Assembly: GCA_903928175.1 (NCBI GenBank)
Contig: CAIYQA010000180.1
Span: 1-38,330 of the forward strand
DNA from: an uncultured Spartobacteria bacterium
GTDB lineage: Bacteria > Verrucomicrobiota > Verrucomicrobiia > Chthoniobacterales > Chthoniobacteraceae
Direction of reading: 5' to 3'
Length of the DNA stretch: 38,330 nt
The translations under genes were made by a program, and so were the position numbers. The notes below the pieces were generated by a model that saw nothing but the letters and a program-made list of their open reading frames with translations, searched no databases and had not been told where the DNA came from. Below are positions 9,491 through 18,838 of the stretch, in pieces. How positions within the stretch are numbered: position 1 is the stretch's first letter; every line of letters starts with the position of its first letter.

Positions 9491-11188
9491 CTATTCCGCT
9501 GCGGTTTCTACTGTCATCGGCTCCGGTTTGCTGCCCACGATTTCCCACGCTCTTTCCAGCGAGGCGTCAATATCGGCGCAGATGTTCTCCAGTCCCACAC
9601 GATCCACAAAGCCGGAGTTGAAGAGCACTTTCATGGGCTGCGGTTGCACGCCGCTCAGGATGAGCTTGGTGCCGCGGCGGGTGAATTTGCGCAGCATGAT
9701 TTCCAGCGCGCGCAGGCCCGAGCCGTCGATGGCGGGAACGGCGCGCATCCGAAAGATGACGATTTTCGGGGCGATTTGTGCGCTGTTCAGCGCGTCTTCG
9801 AGTTTCTCTGCAACGCCGAAGAAGAACGGCCCTTCGATACGATAAACGAGCACGCCGCTGGGTACGGCTTTGTCGCGGATGGAGTCGCCGCCGAGGCCCA
9901 CATCGCTGTCGCCGGTGATGAGCCGCACATGGGTGATCTCCTCCATTTTGCGCACGAAAAGGATAAAGGAGAGGGCGAGGCCGAAACCGACGGCGATAGT
10001 GAGGTCAAAGGCGACCGTCGTGGCAAACGTAACGAGAAGCACGATGTAATCGCTGCCGGGGCCTCGTGCCAATTCCTTGAAGTTAAACCATTCGCCCATG
10101 CGGAACGCCACCACAAGCAGCACGGCGGAAAGGGCAGCCAGCGGCAGGTATTGCGCGAGCGGTGCGGCAACCAGCACGACCCCAAGCAGGGTGAGCGAGT
10201 GGATGATCCCCGAGACCGGGGTGCGCCCGCCGCTGCGGACGTTGGTGGCGGTGCGGGCGATGGCTCCGGTGGCGGAGATGCCGCCGAAGAACGGGCAGAT
10301 AAAATTGGCGATCCCCTGGCCCATGAGTTCCTGGTTGGAGTCGTGCCGGGTCTCGATCATCCCGTCGGCGACCATCGCGGAGAGGAGCGATTCAATGGCT
10401 CCCAACATGGTGATGGTGAGCGCGGGGCCCATCAGTTGCTGGATGCGTTGGAATGTGACGTGCGGAAGTTGAAAATGCGGCAGCCCTTCCATGGCTTTCG
10501 CGCCGAATTTGGAGCCAATGGTGGCGACAAGATGCGGATCGGGATTCCAGAAATAGACGATTACCGCCGTAACCAGAATGGCGACGATGGAAGGCGGGAC
10601 GGCCCGCCAGCGTTTAGGCCAGCCCACGATGATGCCCAGCGCGAGCAAGCCCAGCGAGAGGCTCTGCCATTTCGTTTCGGAAAGGTGCGTGACGATTCCT
10701 TCGAGCTGCGCCAGGGCTTCGGCGGGCAGCTTGATGTCGAGGCCGAGCAGTTGTTTAAGCTGGCCAATCGCAATCACAACCGCGATGCCGCTGGTGAACC
10801 CCGCAACGACCGAGTAGGGGATGAATTTGATGAGACCTCCCAGCCGGAACGCCCCAATGGCAAAGAGGAAAATTCCCGCCATCATGGTCGCCAGGGCGAG
10901 CCCTTCGTAGCCGTAATTTGTGGCGATGGCGAAGAGAATGGGCACGAACGCCCCGGTGGGCCCGCCGACCTGCACAAAGCTGCCGCCAAAGGCCGAAATG
11001 AGGAAGCCCGCGATGATGGCGGTCCAAAGGCCCTGGCTGGGCGAGACGCCGGAAGCAATGCCGAAGCCGATGGCGAGCGGCAGCGCAATAATGCCGACGG
11101 TTATTCCGGCGATCACATCCGGCAAAAGCATTTTGCGGCGGTAACTGAGAAGGGCGTCGATTAAAGCGGGGCGAAAGAAAGAGCTCAC
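9491..11188 (-). CDS. SulP family anion transporter with STAS domain
   Basis: VIAGITVGIIALPLAIGFGIASGV, multiple TMs, C-terminal STAS (VIFRMRAVPAIDGSGLRALE). Confidence 0.95.
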   Translation of the reverse strand: MSSFFRPALIDALLSYRRKMLLPDVIAGITVGIIALPLAIGFGIASGVSPSQGLWTAIIAGFLISAFGGSFVQVGGPTGAFVPILFAIATNYGYEGLALATMMAGIFLFAIGAFRLGGLIKFIPYSVVAGFTSGIAVVIAIGQLKQLLGLDIKLPAEALAQLEGIVTHLSETKWQSLSLGLLALGIIVGWPKRWRAVPPSIVAILVTAVIVYFWNPDPHLVATIGSKFGAKAMEGLPHFQLPHVTFQRIQQLMGPALTITMLGAIESLLSAMVADGMIETRHDSNQELMGQGIANFICPFFGGISATGAIARTATNVRSGGRTPVSGIIHSLTLLGVVLVAAPLAQYLPLAALSAVLLVVAFRMGEWFNFKELARGPGSDYIVLLVTFATTVAFDLTIAVGFGLALSFILFVRKMEEITHVRLITGDSDVGLGGDSIRDKAVPSGVLVYRIEGPFFFGVAEKLEDALNSAQIAPKIVIFRMRAVPAIDGSGLRALEIMLRKFTRRGTKLILSGVQPQPMKVLFNSGFVDRVGLENICADIDASLERAWEIVGSKPEPMTVETAAE

Positions 11189-11338
11189 GTGATTGAACGG
11201 CTAGTTAAAAGCAAAGAGGCGCAGGTGAGCAAGGGGAGGATTGCTCATTGCTAGTGGTAAATTGCTTATTTTCTGAGCGATTTTGGCGACGAAGCCGCCG
11301 CACGCCCCGGCATTCCTGCGCCTTCGGCGCTGTTGTTG

Positions 11339-12697
11339 CTATTGCCCGGGCAGCGAGATTCCGCGCAATTTTTTATAAAGGCTCACGGCTTGGGAATCGG
11401 TCATCCCGGAGACGTAGTCGGTCATGCGCAGCAGACGGGTATAGGCGTCGGGGGCGGGCACGCCGCCGGGACCGATGAACGGCTCGGGGAGAATTTGCAA
11501 CAGGTTACGCCAGCGCGCGGCAAGCCGGGAACCGTCTGCCGCGAGAGCTTCGACGGCTTCGACGAAAAGATCGAGCAGGCCGCCGATCACTTCAAACCCG
11601 GCGGCTTCGATCTCCACCCCGCGCGGATTGGCGTAGAGCTGCTTGCGCGAGCGGCATATGATCTCTTCGAGCGGTCCGGCGGCTTGCGTGCACCGGATGA
11701 GCGGCTGCTCGAATTCGCCCGCGAGGATCGCCTCTTCATTTTCCAAAAATACCACCTTCACCTGGTCCAACACCTTGCCCACTGCCACCGCGCGCAGGAA
11801 TTCGATGCGTTCCTCGGTGCCGTGCATGCGCGCGGCGATGTCGAGGTGCTTGCGCTCGCCGATCACTGCGGCGAACGCTTCGCTGGCTTCTTCGTAACCG
11901 ATGAGGCGCAGGCGCACGCCGTCTTCAAAATCGACAAGCCGGTAACAAATGTCGTCGGCGGCTTCGACAATGAGCGCCAGCGGGTGCCGCCGCCAGCCGA
12001 TAGTCGCAGGGAGCAGCCCGGTGCGTTCGGCGACTTCGGCGAAGAGTTCCGATTCCGCGTGAAAAAAAGAATGTTTCTTTGTGCTCGCGCGACGGTCCTT
12101 CGGATCGCGCTCCGGGTGTGAAGGGACAGGATATTTCGCGAAAGCGCCGAGCGTGGCGCAAGTCAGTTGCAGCCCTCCGTGGTTGTCCGGCATCTGAAGC
12201 CGCGTGAGGATGCGGAACCCCTGGGCGTTGCCTTCAAACCGCTCGAAATCGCTGAAATGCGCCGGGTTTCTCTTGAGTTCGGGATGCAGCCGCGCGGCCT
12301 GGGGCGAGGTGGCAAACCAGTGGCGGATGGCGTCTTCGCCGGAATGCCCGAATGGGGGGTTGCCGATATCGTGTGCAAGACAGGCGGCGGCAACGATTGC
12401 GCCGATGTCCGAGGAGTGAACGTCCTTCAAGCTGTGGCGTTCCACGATGTGCGCGCCGATCGCCGTTCCGAGAGAGCGCCCCACGCAGGCGGCCTCCAGG
12501 CTGTGCGTGAGCCGGGTGCGGACATAGTCGCTTTGTGCCAGCGGGAAAACCTGCGTTTTATCTTGCAACCGCCGGAAAGCGGAGGAGAAAACGATGCGGT
12601 CGTAGTCGCGCTGGAACGGCGAGCGTTGTGCCTGGAGCGGCTCGGGGTCGCGTTTGCCGAGGCGCGCGGGCGAAAGAAGTCTCTCCCATTGCATCAT
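11339..12697 (-). CDS. dgt: Deoxyguanosinetriphosphate triphosphohydrolase
   Basis: FQRDYDRIVFSSAFRRLQDKTQVFPL, RTRLTHSLE, AHDIGNPPFGHSGE HD motifs. Confidence 0.93.
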   Translation of the reverse strand: MMQWERLLSPARLGKRDPEPLQAQRSPFQRDYDRIVFSSAFRRLQDKTQVFPLAQSDYVRTRLTHSLEAACVGRSLGTAIGAHIVERHSLKDVHSSDIGAIVAAACLAHDIGNPPFGHSGEDAIRHWFATSPQAARLHPELKRNPAHFSDFERFEGNAQGFRILTRLQMPDNHGGLQLTCATLGAFAKYPVPSHPERDPKDRRASTKKHSFFHAESELFAEVAERTGLLPATIGWRRHPLALIVEAADDICYRLVDFEDGVRLRLIGYEEASEAFAAVIGERKHLDIAARMHGTEERIEFLRAVAVGKVLDQVKVVFLENEEAILAGEFEQPLIRCTQAAGPLEEIICRSRKQLYANPRGVEIEAAGFEVIGGLLDLFVEAVEALAADGSRLAARWRNLLQILPEPFIGPGGVPAPDAYTRLLRMTDYVSGMTDSQAVSLYKKLRGISLPGQ

Positions 12698-12736
12698 GCG
12701 CTTACCATTACCACCGGTGCGGGTGCGGAAAGAAGA

Positions 12737-12777
12737 AGATTAGCCGCAAAAAAGCGCAAAAGGCGCAAAAAAATCCC
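12737..12777. repeat. 9-bp GCGCAAAAR array
   Basis: gattagccgcaaaaaagcgcaaaaggcgcaaaaaaat; reverse-complement relative of the TTTGCG array at 9450-9490. Confidence 0.7.
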
Positions 12778-12780
12778 CTG

Positions 12781-13392
12781 CTAAAACATCCCTTGCAGAA
12801 AATCCACCCCGGCTTTACCGAGCAGCAGCCAGGCGCCGAAGTAAATCCAGGCGGCGGCTCCAAAGAGATGGCCAAGGAGCACAAACAGGCCGTCGCGCTC
12901 CATCATCCCGGCCGTGAGAAAAAGGATGGAGAGGGTCGGCAGGGTATTCATCACCGGCACCATGATGGGCAGAAAAAGGAAGATGCCGCCCGAAGCGATG
13001 CCGAGGCCGATCAGGTTCACCATGCCCGGACCGCTGTGCAGAAACGGCAGGCGCGATTTTGTCAGGCGCTCCATCTGCCGAAGCAGTTTGATCAGGACGC
13101 CGAGAATTTTGCGGAGCATTTCCAGGGAGAGTTCGCGGCGGAGGACAAACTGCGGCAGCCACGGTTTGCGCCCGCAGGCAAGGCACGCGCCGATCAAAAT
13201 GATGGCCGCTCCAAAAGGGGTCGAAAGTCCCGGCACGCTGGGAATCAGGAACGGCGCGGCCAGCAGCATGATCAAGAGCGCAAATCCACGGCCTTGGAGG
13301 AGCGCCTCGATTTCACCAATGCTCAGCGAACGCTCATGGAGAAGCAAAGCCGCAATGTCTTCGGAGAGGCGGCGGGGAGAGGGTTCGGTCAT
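12781..13392 (-). CDS. ExoD-family exopolysaccharide synthesis protein
   Basis: LLQGRGFALLIMLLAAPFLIPSVPGLSTPFG, several TMs. Confidence 0.85.
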   Translation of the reverse strand: MTEPSPRRLSEDIAALLLHERSLSIGEIEALLQGRGFALLIMLLAAPFLIPSVPGLSTPFGAAIILIGACLACGRKPWLPQFVLRRELSLEMLRKILGVLIKLLRQMERLTKSRLPFLHSGPGMVNLIGLGIASGGIFLFLPIMVPVMNTLPTLSILFLTAGMMERDGLFVLLGHLFGAAAWIYFGAWLLLGKAGVDFLQGMF

Positions 13393-13514
13393 GGTGGCGT
13401 GTTGCGAGGAGAGTCAAACGGCAGAACGGCCCGAAATCAAGTCCGGAGGGGGGAGGGAAGTGCTTTCCAAAAACAAACTTTAATTTTCGTTAGCCAATCG
13501 CCTTCTGGTTCCCT

Positions 13515-15368
13515 ATGTTTTTAACCCCTATGCAAGCTGAGATTGAAAAAGCCGTTCAAGCGGGCAAAATCACCCCCCGTGTCGCCTCCACCCTCGAAAA
13601 GCTCCCCTCCGGGGCTTATTGCTTGCACAAGAGCTGGGGGTTTGGGCGCATCGCGGAAATCAATTTCCTGCTCAACCAGGCCGTCATTGATTTCAAGACC
13701 AAGAAGGGCCACACGATGCAGTTGCAGTACGCCGCGGAATCGTTGACCCCCCTGGCTGAAGACCACATTTTGGTGCGCAAGGTGACCGAGCCCGAAGCCA
13801 TCAAAACCATGGCGAAGCAGAATCCCGTGGGTCTCGTGCGCCTGATTCTTTCCAGCTACGGCGGCAAGGCGACCCAGGATCAGATTGCGCAGGCGCTCTC
13901 CGGGGAGATTTTTACCGAAACGGAATTCAAGCGCTGGTGGGATTCCGCCAAGAAGGCGCTCAAAAAGGACGGCCACATCGCCCTCCCCACCAAAAAGAGC
14001 GACCCGATTGTTCTGCGCGAGAATGCCATCTCCCAGGCGGACGAATTGCTCGCCGCGTTTAATGCCGCCCGCCAAACCAAGGCGCAAATCGCCGCGCTGG
14101 ACCAAATCCTCAAGAGCACCGAGGAATTCAAGGGGAGCGACCAACTCAACGCCGTTGTCGCCAGCGTGGAGGACGCCGCGCAGAAGAGCCGCCGTTTGAA
14201 CACCGCGCAGGCTTTGGAGTTGATCCTCGGCCGGGACGAACTTTGCGCCATCACCGGCATCACCCCCGGCGCAGGCACTATCACCCTCAGCGAACTGCTC
14301 CATGATGAGGAACGCAGGTTGCACGAAATTCTCACCGATGTTCCCGCCGCCAAACAGCGCCGGGTGCTGGCCGCTTTTCCGACTGCTTTTGGCGAAGAGA
14401 AATGGGTGGAGAAGATTCTCGTTCTCATGAGCAAGAGCGGCATCCGCATCGCCTCCGAAATCGGGCGACTGCTCCTGGAACACGGCAAAAAAGCCGAGCT
14501 GCGCCGCGAGCTCGACCGCTGGCTGGGCGATCATACCATTTCCACCGAAGTGCTCACCTGGCTTTGCAAAGAGCGCGAAGGCGCCTTCGCCGAAATGGTG
14601 GATGCCCGCGTGCTGAGCGCCACGCTTTCCGCCTTGGAGCGGGATCAATTCAACGAAGTAAAGCGCGGCGGCAAACTCCACGATCTCTTGCTTGAGGACC
14701 GGGAACTGGTGCCGGACATGCTCGCCGGGGCCGAGCCCGAAATCGTGCGCGACACCATTCGCAAAGTGATGCTTTCGGGGGTGTTTGAAGAGTTGAATAA
14801 GCGGTCCATCCTCGGGCGCATCGTCCGTGTTTATCCCGAGATGGAATCGATGCTCACCGGCGATGCTCCATCAGAAAAACAAGAGGCGCTCATCGTTTCC
14901 TGGGAAAGCCTGGAGAAGCGCAAGAATGAACTCGACGAACTGGTGAACAAAAAGATTCCCGAGAACATCAAAGAGATTTCGCTGGCCCGTTCCTACGGCG
15001 ATTTGCGCGAGAATTTTGAATTCAAAGCCGCCAAGGAAATGCAGCGCGTGCTCTCCCGCCGCAGGGCGGAAATGGAGCGCGACCTGGGTCTGGCGCGGGG
15101 AACCGATTTTGCCAATCCCGACACGCAGGTAGTCTCCATCGGCACCACCGTGACGATCCGCGAGGTGACGGACGGGCGCATTGATGTTTACAGCATCATG
15201 GGAGCCTGGGACAGCGATCCCAATGCGGGGATCATCTCCTACAAAGCCGGGATTGCGCAAGCGCTGCTCGGTCACAAGGTGGGTGAGAAACTGGATGTGC
15301 CCACCGAACACGGCGATCGCGTTGCGGAGATTGTAAAAATCGAGGCCGTTCGCAAGGCCGCGCAGTAG
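13515..15368 (+). CDS. greA: GreA/GreB-family transcription factor with large N-terminal extension
   Basis: C-terminal ISLARSYGDLRENFEFKAAKEMQ (GreA coiled-coil tip) and FKBP-like domain; about 450 aa N-terminal extension. Confidence 0.88.
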   Translation: MFLTPMQAEIEKAVQAGKITPRVASTLEKLPSGAYCLHKSWGFGRIAEINFLLNQAVIDFKTKKGHTMQLQYAAESLTPLAEDHILVRKVTEPEAIKTMAKQNPVGLVRLILSSYGGKATQDQIAQALSGEIFTETEFKRWWDSAKKALKKDGHIALPTKKSDPIVLRENAISQADELLAAFNAARQTKAQIAALDQILKSTEEFKGSDQLNAVVASVEDAAQKSRRLNTAQALELILGRDELCAITGITPGAGTITLSELLHDEERRLHEILTDVPAAKQRRVLAAFPTAFGEEKWVEKILVLMSKSGIRIASEIGRLLLEHGKKAELRRELDRWLGDHTISTEVLTWLCKEREGAFAEMVDARVLSATLSALERDQFNEVKRGGKLHDLLLEDRELVPDMLAGAEPEIVRDTIRKVMLSGVFEELNKRSILGRIVRVYPEMESMLTGDAPSEKQEALIVSWESLEKRKNELDELVNKKIPENIKEISLARSYGDLRENFEFKAAKEMQRVLSRRRAEMERDLGLARGTDFANPDTQVVSIGTTVTIREVTDGRIDVYSIMGAWDSDPNAGIISYKAGIAQALLGHKVGEKLDVPTEHGDRVAEIVKIEAVRKAAQ

Positions 15369-15374
15369 CCCAGG

Positions 15375-17309
15375 TTAACCCATCTGTGCCGCAAGTTTTT
15401 CCCAATCGGCAGTAACTTGGGCCAGTTCGTCTGTGACCGCTGAGAGGTCCCGGTTGAGTTGCATGGCGTTGCCGCCTGCGGCGTAGCTCTCGGGTTTTTC
15501 CAACTCCTCAGTGAGGCTCTTCTGGCGGCCTTCCAGGCTGAGGATGCGCATTTCCAGGGCTTGCACGCGCCGTTCCAAATCCCTGCGCGCGGCAGCCTGC
15601 GCTTTGCGCGCCTCGGCTTCGGCACGGCGTTGCTCGCGCTGTTCGCGCATGCCGGGGCCCGCCGGAGCGGAGTCCGCCTTGCGCGCCTCGGCGGGCTGCT
15701 CATTGTGCAATTTCTCCCCGGCGGTGAGGGCGGACCGGGCATTCGTGGCGCGGCTCTTGTCGAGGTAGTAATCGTAGCCGCCGGGATACGGGGTCAGCGT
15801 GCCCGCGCCGATATGCAGCACGGAGGTGGCGATCGCCTTGATGAAATGCACGTCGTGGCTGATGAAGATGAGGGTCCCTTCATACTGCTTGAGCGCGCCG
15901 ATAAGCGCGTCGATGGAGCCGACGTCCAGGTGCGTGGTCGGTTCGTCCATGAGCAGTAAATTCGGCGGGTCCAGGAGCAATTTGACCAACGCCAGGCGCG
16001 TCTTCTCACCCCCGCTTAAGACCGCGACCGGCTTGAACACGTCGTCGCCCCGGAATAGGAACGAGCCGAGAACTGTCCGCGCGACCTGTTCGCCGGGCGG
16101 GTTTTCCATTTCCGTGACACTCTCCAGGACGGTGTGCCGGGCATTAAGCATCTCCACGCGGTATTGGGAAAAGTAACCGACCTTGACGTTGTGCCCGAGT
16201 TCGCGCTCGCCGGTCTGGATGGGAAGATTGCCGGAGAGGAGTTTGATGAGGGTCGATTTGCCCGCGCCGTTGGGCCCGACGAGCACCGTGCGCTGCCCGC
16301 GTTCGGCCTGGAAGTTTAGCCCCCGATAGACCACAAGGTCGCCGTAGGCGTGATCCACATTCTTGAGAGTGACGGCGCGCACGCCGCTGCGGGGCGGTTG
16401 CGGAAAGCGAAAATGGACTGTTTTCAGCGCAGCGGTAGGGGCTTCGATCTTCTCCATACGGTCGATCTGCTTGAGTTTGCTCTGCGCCTGAGAAGCCTTG
16501 CTGGCCTTGGCGCGGAAACGGTCGGCGAACTCCTGAAGCGCGGCAATTTCCTTCTGCTGGTTTTTGTAAGCGGAAAGCTGCTGTTCCTCGCGCGCAGCCT
16601 TTTCGGCGACGTATTTGTCCCAGTTGCCGCGGTACCGGTTGAGCCGTTTCTGGGCGATTTCAACAATGGAGCCGACGAGCGCGTTGAGGAATTCCCGGTC
16701 GTGCGAGATCATCAGAATCGCGCCGGGATAGTTGCCGAGGTATTCCTGGAACCAGACGAGCGATTCGAGGTCGAGATGGTTGGTCGGCTCATCCAACAGC
16801 AGGAGGTCGGGCTCCATCACCAGCAACCGGGCGAGGTGGGCGCGCATCACCCAGCCGCCACTCAACGCCTTGGCCGGACGTTCGAAGTCCGACGTGCGAA
16901 ACGCCAGCCCCGCCAAAATGCGCTTGGCCTTGGGTTCAAGCTGCCAGCCGTTGTGCTCGTCAAAAACATGGAGCGCCGCATGATGTTCGGGCGAGTCTTC
17001 GGGCGTCGTTTGGATGATCCGCTGCGCCCTGGCCAGTTCCGGGTTAATGGCGCACGCGAGTTCCAGCACTGTCTCCTCGCCCGCCGGGGCGCTCTCCTGC
17101 GGGAGATAGCCGATGGTGGCGGCGCGTTCGAGCGAGACCCGCCCCTCGTCCGCGGAGGCCTCCCCGAGGATCAGCGAAAAGAGCGTGGATTTGCCCGCGC
17201 CGTTCGGTCCCACCAACCCCACGCGGTCGCCACGGTTCACCTGGAGCGAGGCGTTTTCAAAAAGAACGCGGCCGCCGAAACTTTTGCTGAGCTGGGAAAT
17301 CGTTAACAT
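15375..17309 (-). CDS. ABC-F family ATPase
   Basis: Two NBDs: GPNGAGKST x2, LSGGWVMRAHLARLL, LSGGEKTRLALVKLL, LLLDEPTNHLD; coiled-coil C-terminus. Confidence 0.95.
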   Translation of the reverse strand: MLTISQLSKSFGGRVLFENASLQVNRGDRVGLVGPNGAGKSTLFSLILGEASADEGRVSLERAATIGYLPQESAPAGEETVLELACAINPELARAQRIIQTTPEDSPEHHAALHVFDEHNGWQLEPKAKRILAGLAFRTSDFERPAKALSGGWVMRAHLARLLVMEPDLLLLDEPTNHLDLESLVWFQEYLGNYPGAILMISHDREFLNALVGSIVEIAQKRLNRYRGNWDKYVAEKAAREEQQLSAYKNQQKEIAALQEFADRFRAKASKASQAQSKLKQIDRMEKIEAPTAALKTVHFRFPQPPRSGVRAVTLKNVDHAYGDLVVYRGLNFQAERGQRTVLVGPNGAGKSTLIKLLSGNLPIQTGERELGHNVKVGYFSQYRVEMLNARHTVLESVTEMENPPGEQVARTVLGSFLFRGDDVFKPVAVLSGGEKTRLALVKLLLDPPNLLLMDEPTTHLDVGSIDALIGALKQYEGTLIFISHDVHFIKAIATSVLHIGAGTLTPYPGGYDYYLDKSRATNARSALTAGEKLHNEQPAEARKADSAPAGPGMREQREQRRAEAEARKAQAAARRDLERRVQALEMRILSLEGRQKSLTEELEKPESYAAGGNAMQLNRDLSAVTDELAQVTADWEKLAAQMG

Positions 17310-17351
17310 GGAAAGAGCCGGAGACTTTCGCGGGGTTGGGGCGGCAGTGCA

Positions 17352-17596
17352 ATCTGGAACTCAGGAAAAGAGAAACAAATCAGGAAACCAAGAAACCAGG
17401 AAAAGATAAACAATCAGGAACTCAGGAAGTCAGGAAAAACGCTCTATCGGGTCATCCCGAGCGCAGCGAGGGACCTCCCAAGTCATTCAAAAACTGCGTG
17501 ACAAGAGCTTTGCAGCCTTTGGGAGGTCTCTCGCTACGCTCGAGATGACAAGCACGGTGGATGCGCTTTTCCTGGTTTCCTGGTTTCCTGATTTGT
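17352..17596. repeat. Nested inverted repeats: octamer arms around a GTCATCCCGAGCGCAGCGAGGGACCTCCC palindromic element
   Basis: Outer arms 17375-17405/17566-17596 (31 nt, one mismatch); inner arms 17451-17479/17521-17549 (26/29). Confidence 0.9.
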
Positions 17597-17680
17597 CTTC
17601 CTTTCCCGCTTGGGCGGTTTGCGCGAGATTCTTCAGAGATTCCTCTTTTCCCCGCGCCGGTTTCGCTTCATCCTTCCCAC

Positions 17681-18133
17681 ATGAGCTTACAGCAACAGAT
17701 CGACCACGACTTGAAGGAAGCCATGAAAGCCAGAGAGGCGGAACGGCTTGGAGTGCTGCGGATGTTGAAGGCAGCGTTGAAGAACGTAGCCATCGAAAAA
17801 GGAGGCGCGGCTGCCGTGCTCGATGACGCCGAGGCAATGGCGGTCATCCGCAAGCAGGTGAAGCAGCGGCAGGATTCCATCGAGGGTTTCACCAAGGGGG
17901 GCCGCCCTGAACTGGCTGCCAAGGAGCAGGCCGAGATGGAGATTCTCAATACCTACCTGCCCAAAGCGATGTCCCCAGAGGATCTCGCCACACTGGTAAA
18001 GGAGGCTATCGTCGAAGCCGGGACCACTTCCAAGGCGCAAATGGGCGCGGTGATGAAGATCGCCAGCGCCAAAGCCGCCGGTCGCGCCGACGGCAAGGCA
18101 TTGAGCGTGGAAGTGCAACGGCAATTGGCGTAG
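17681..18133 (+). CDS. GatB/YqeY domain protein
   Basis: MSLQQQIDHDLKEAMKAREAERLGVLRMLKAALKN...; ATG 17681 preferred because upstream codons are repeat-derived. Confidence 0.92.
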   Translation: MSLQQQIDHDLKEAMKAREAERLGVLRMLKAALKNVAIEKGGAAAVLDDAEAMAVIRKQVKQRQDSIEGFTKGGRPELAAKEQAEMEILNTYLPKAMSPEDLATLVKEAIVEAGTTSKAQMGAVMKIASAKAAGRADGKALSVEVQRQLA

Positions 18134-18141
18134 AGTCATTC

Positions 18142-18828
18142 ATGATTGCAATCCTGGTGGCAGCCGGCAGCAGCCGGAGGATGGGGTTCGATAAGCTGAC
18201 AGCCGATCTCGCGGGCAAACCCGTGGCGGCCCACGCGCTGCTTGCGTTTGAGGCATGCGCCAGTGTGGAGCGCATTCTGCTGGTCACAAGGGAGGAGCGG
18301 GTCGAGGAATTTGCCGGGCTTTGCCAGAAATACGAGATCACCAAACTCGACAGTGTGGTTCCCGGCGGGGCTGAAAGGCATCTTTCCGTCTGGAACGGAA
18401 TGCAGGCAGCCGAATTCAAGGATGGGGATTACGTTGCCGTTCATGACGCCGCGCGCCCGCTGATCACTCCCGCCGCCATCGAGGCATGCTTCGCCAAGGC
18501 ACGCCACCACGGGGCGTCCGCGTGCGCCACGCCGATCACGGACACGTTGAAACGCGCCAATGCCGACGGGGTGGTGACCGGAGGCGTGGAGCGCGACAAT
18601 CTTTGGGCCATGCAGACGCCGCAAATCTTCCTGGCGGAACTCCTGGAGCGGGCGTATCGGCAAATCCTGCGCCTCAACGAAACCGTCACCGACGAAATTT
18701 CCGCCCTGCATCGGCTGGGGATTGCCGCGGTGCTGACCCAAATCGACGAACCAAATCTCAAAATCACGCATCCGCGCGATCTCGAACTTGCGCAGCTTAT
18801 CCTGGAGAGCCGCAGGAGAGCCCTTTGA
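18142..18828 (+). CDS. ispD: 2-C-methyl-D-erythritol 4-phosphate cytidylyltransferase
   Basis: AILVAAGSSRRMG, VHDAARPLI, TDTLKRAN, QTPQIF. Confidence 0.95.
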   Translation: MIAILVAAGSSRRMGFDKLTADLAGKPVAAHALLAFEACASVERILLVTREERVEEFAGLCQKYEITKLDSVVPGGAERHLSVWNGMQAAEFKDGDYVAVHDAARPLITPAAIEACFAKARHHGASACATPITDTLKRANADGVVTGGVERDNLWAMQTPQIFLAELLERAYRQILRLNETVTDEISALHRLGIAAVLTQIDEPNLKITHPRDLELAQLILESRRRAL

Positions 18829-18838
18829 TCCAAACTCC

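Noticed and set aside
9440-11164. 574-aa plus-strand ORF
   Set aside because: Antisense to the SulP transporter; composition typical of a GC-rich shadow ORF.
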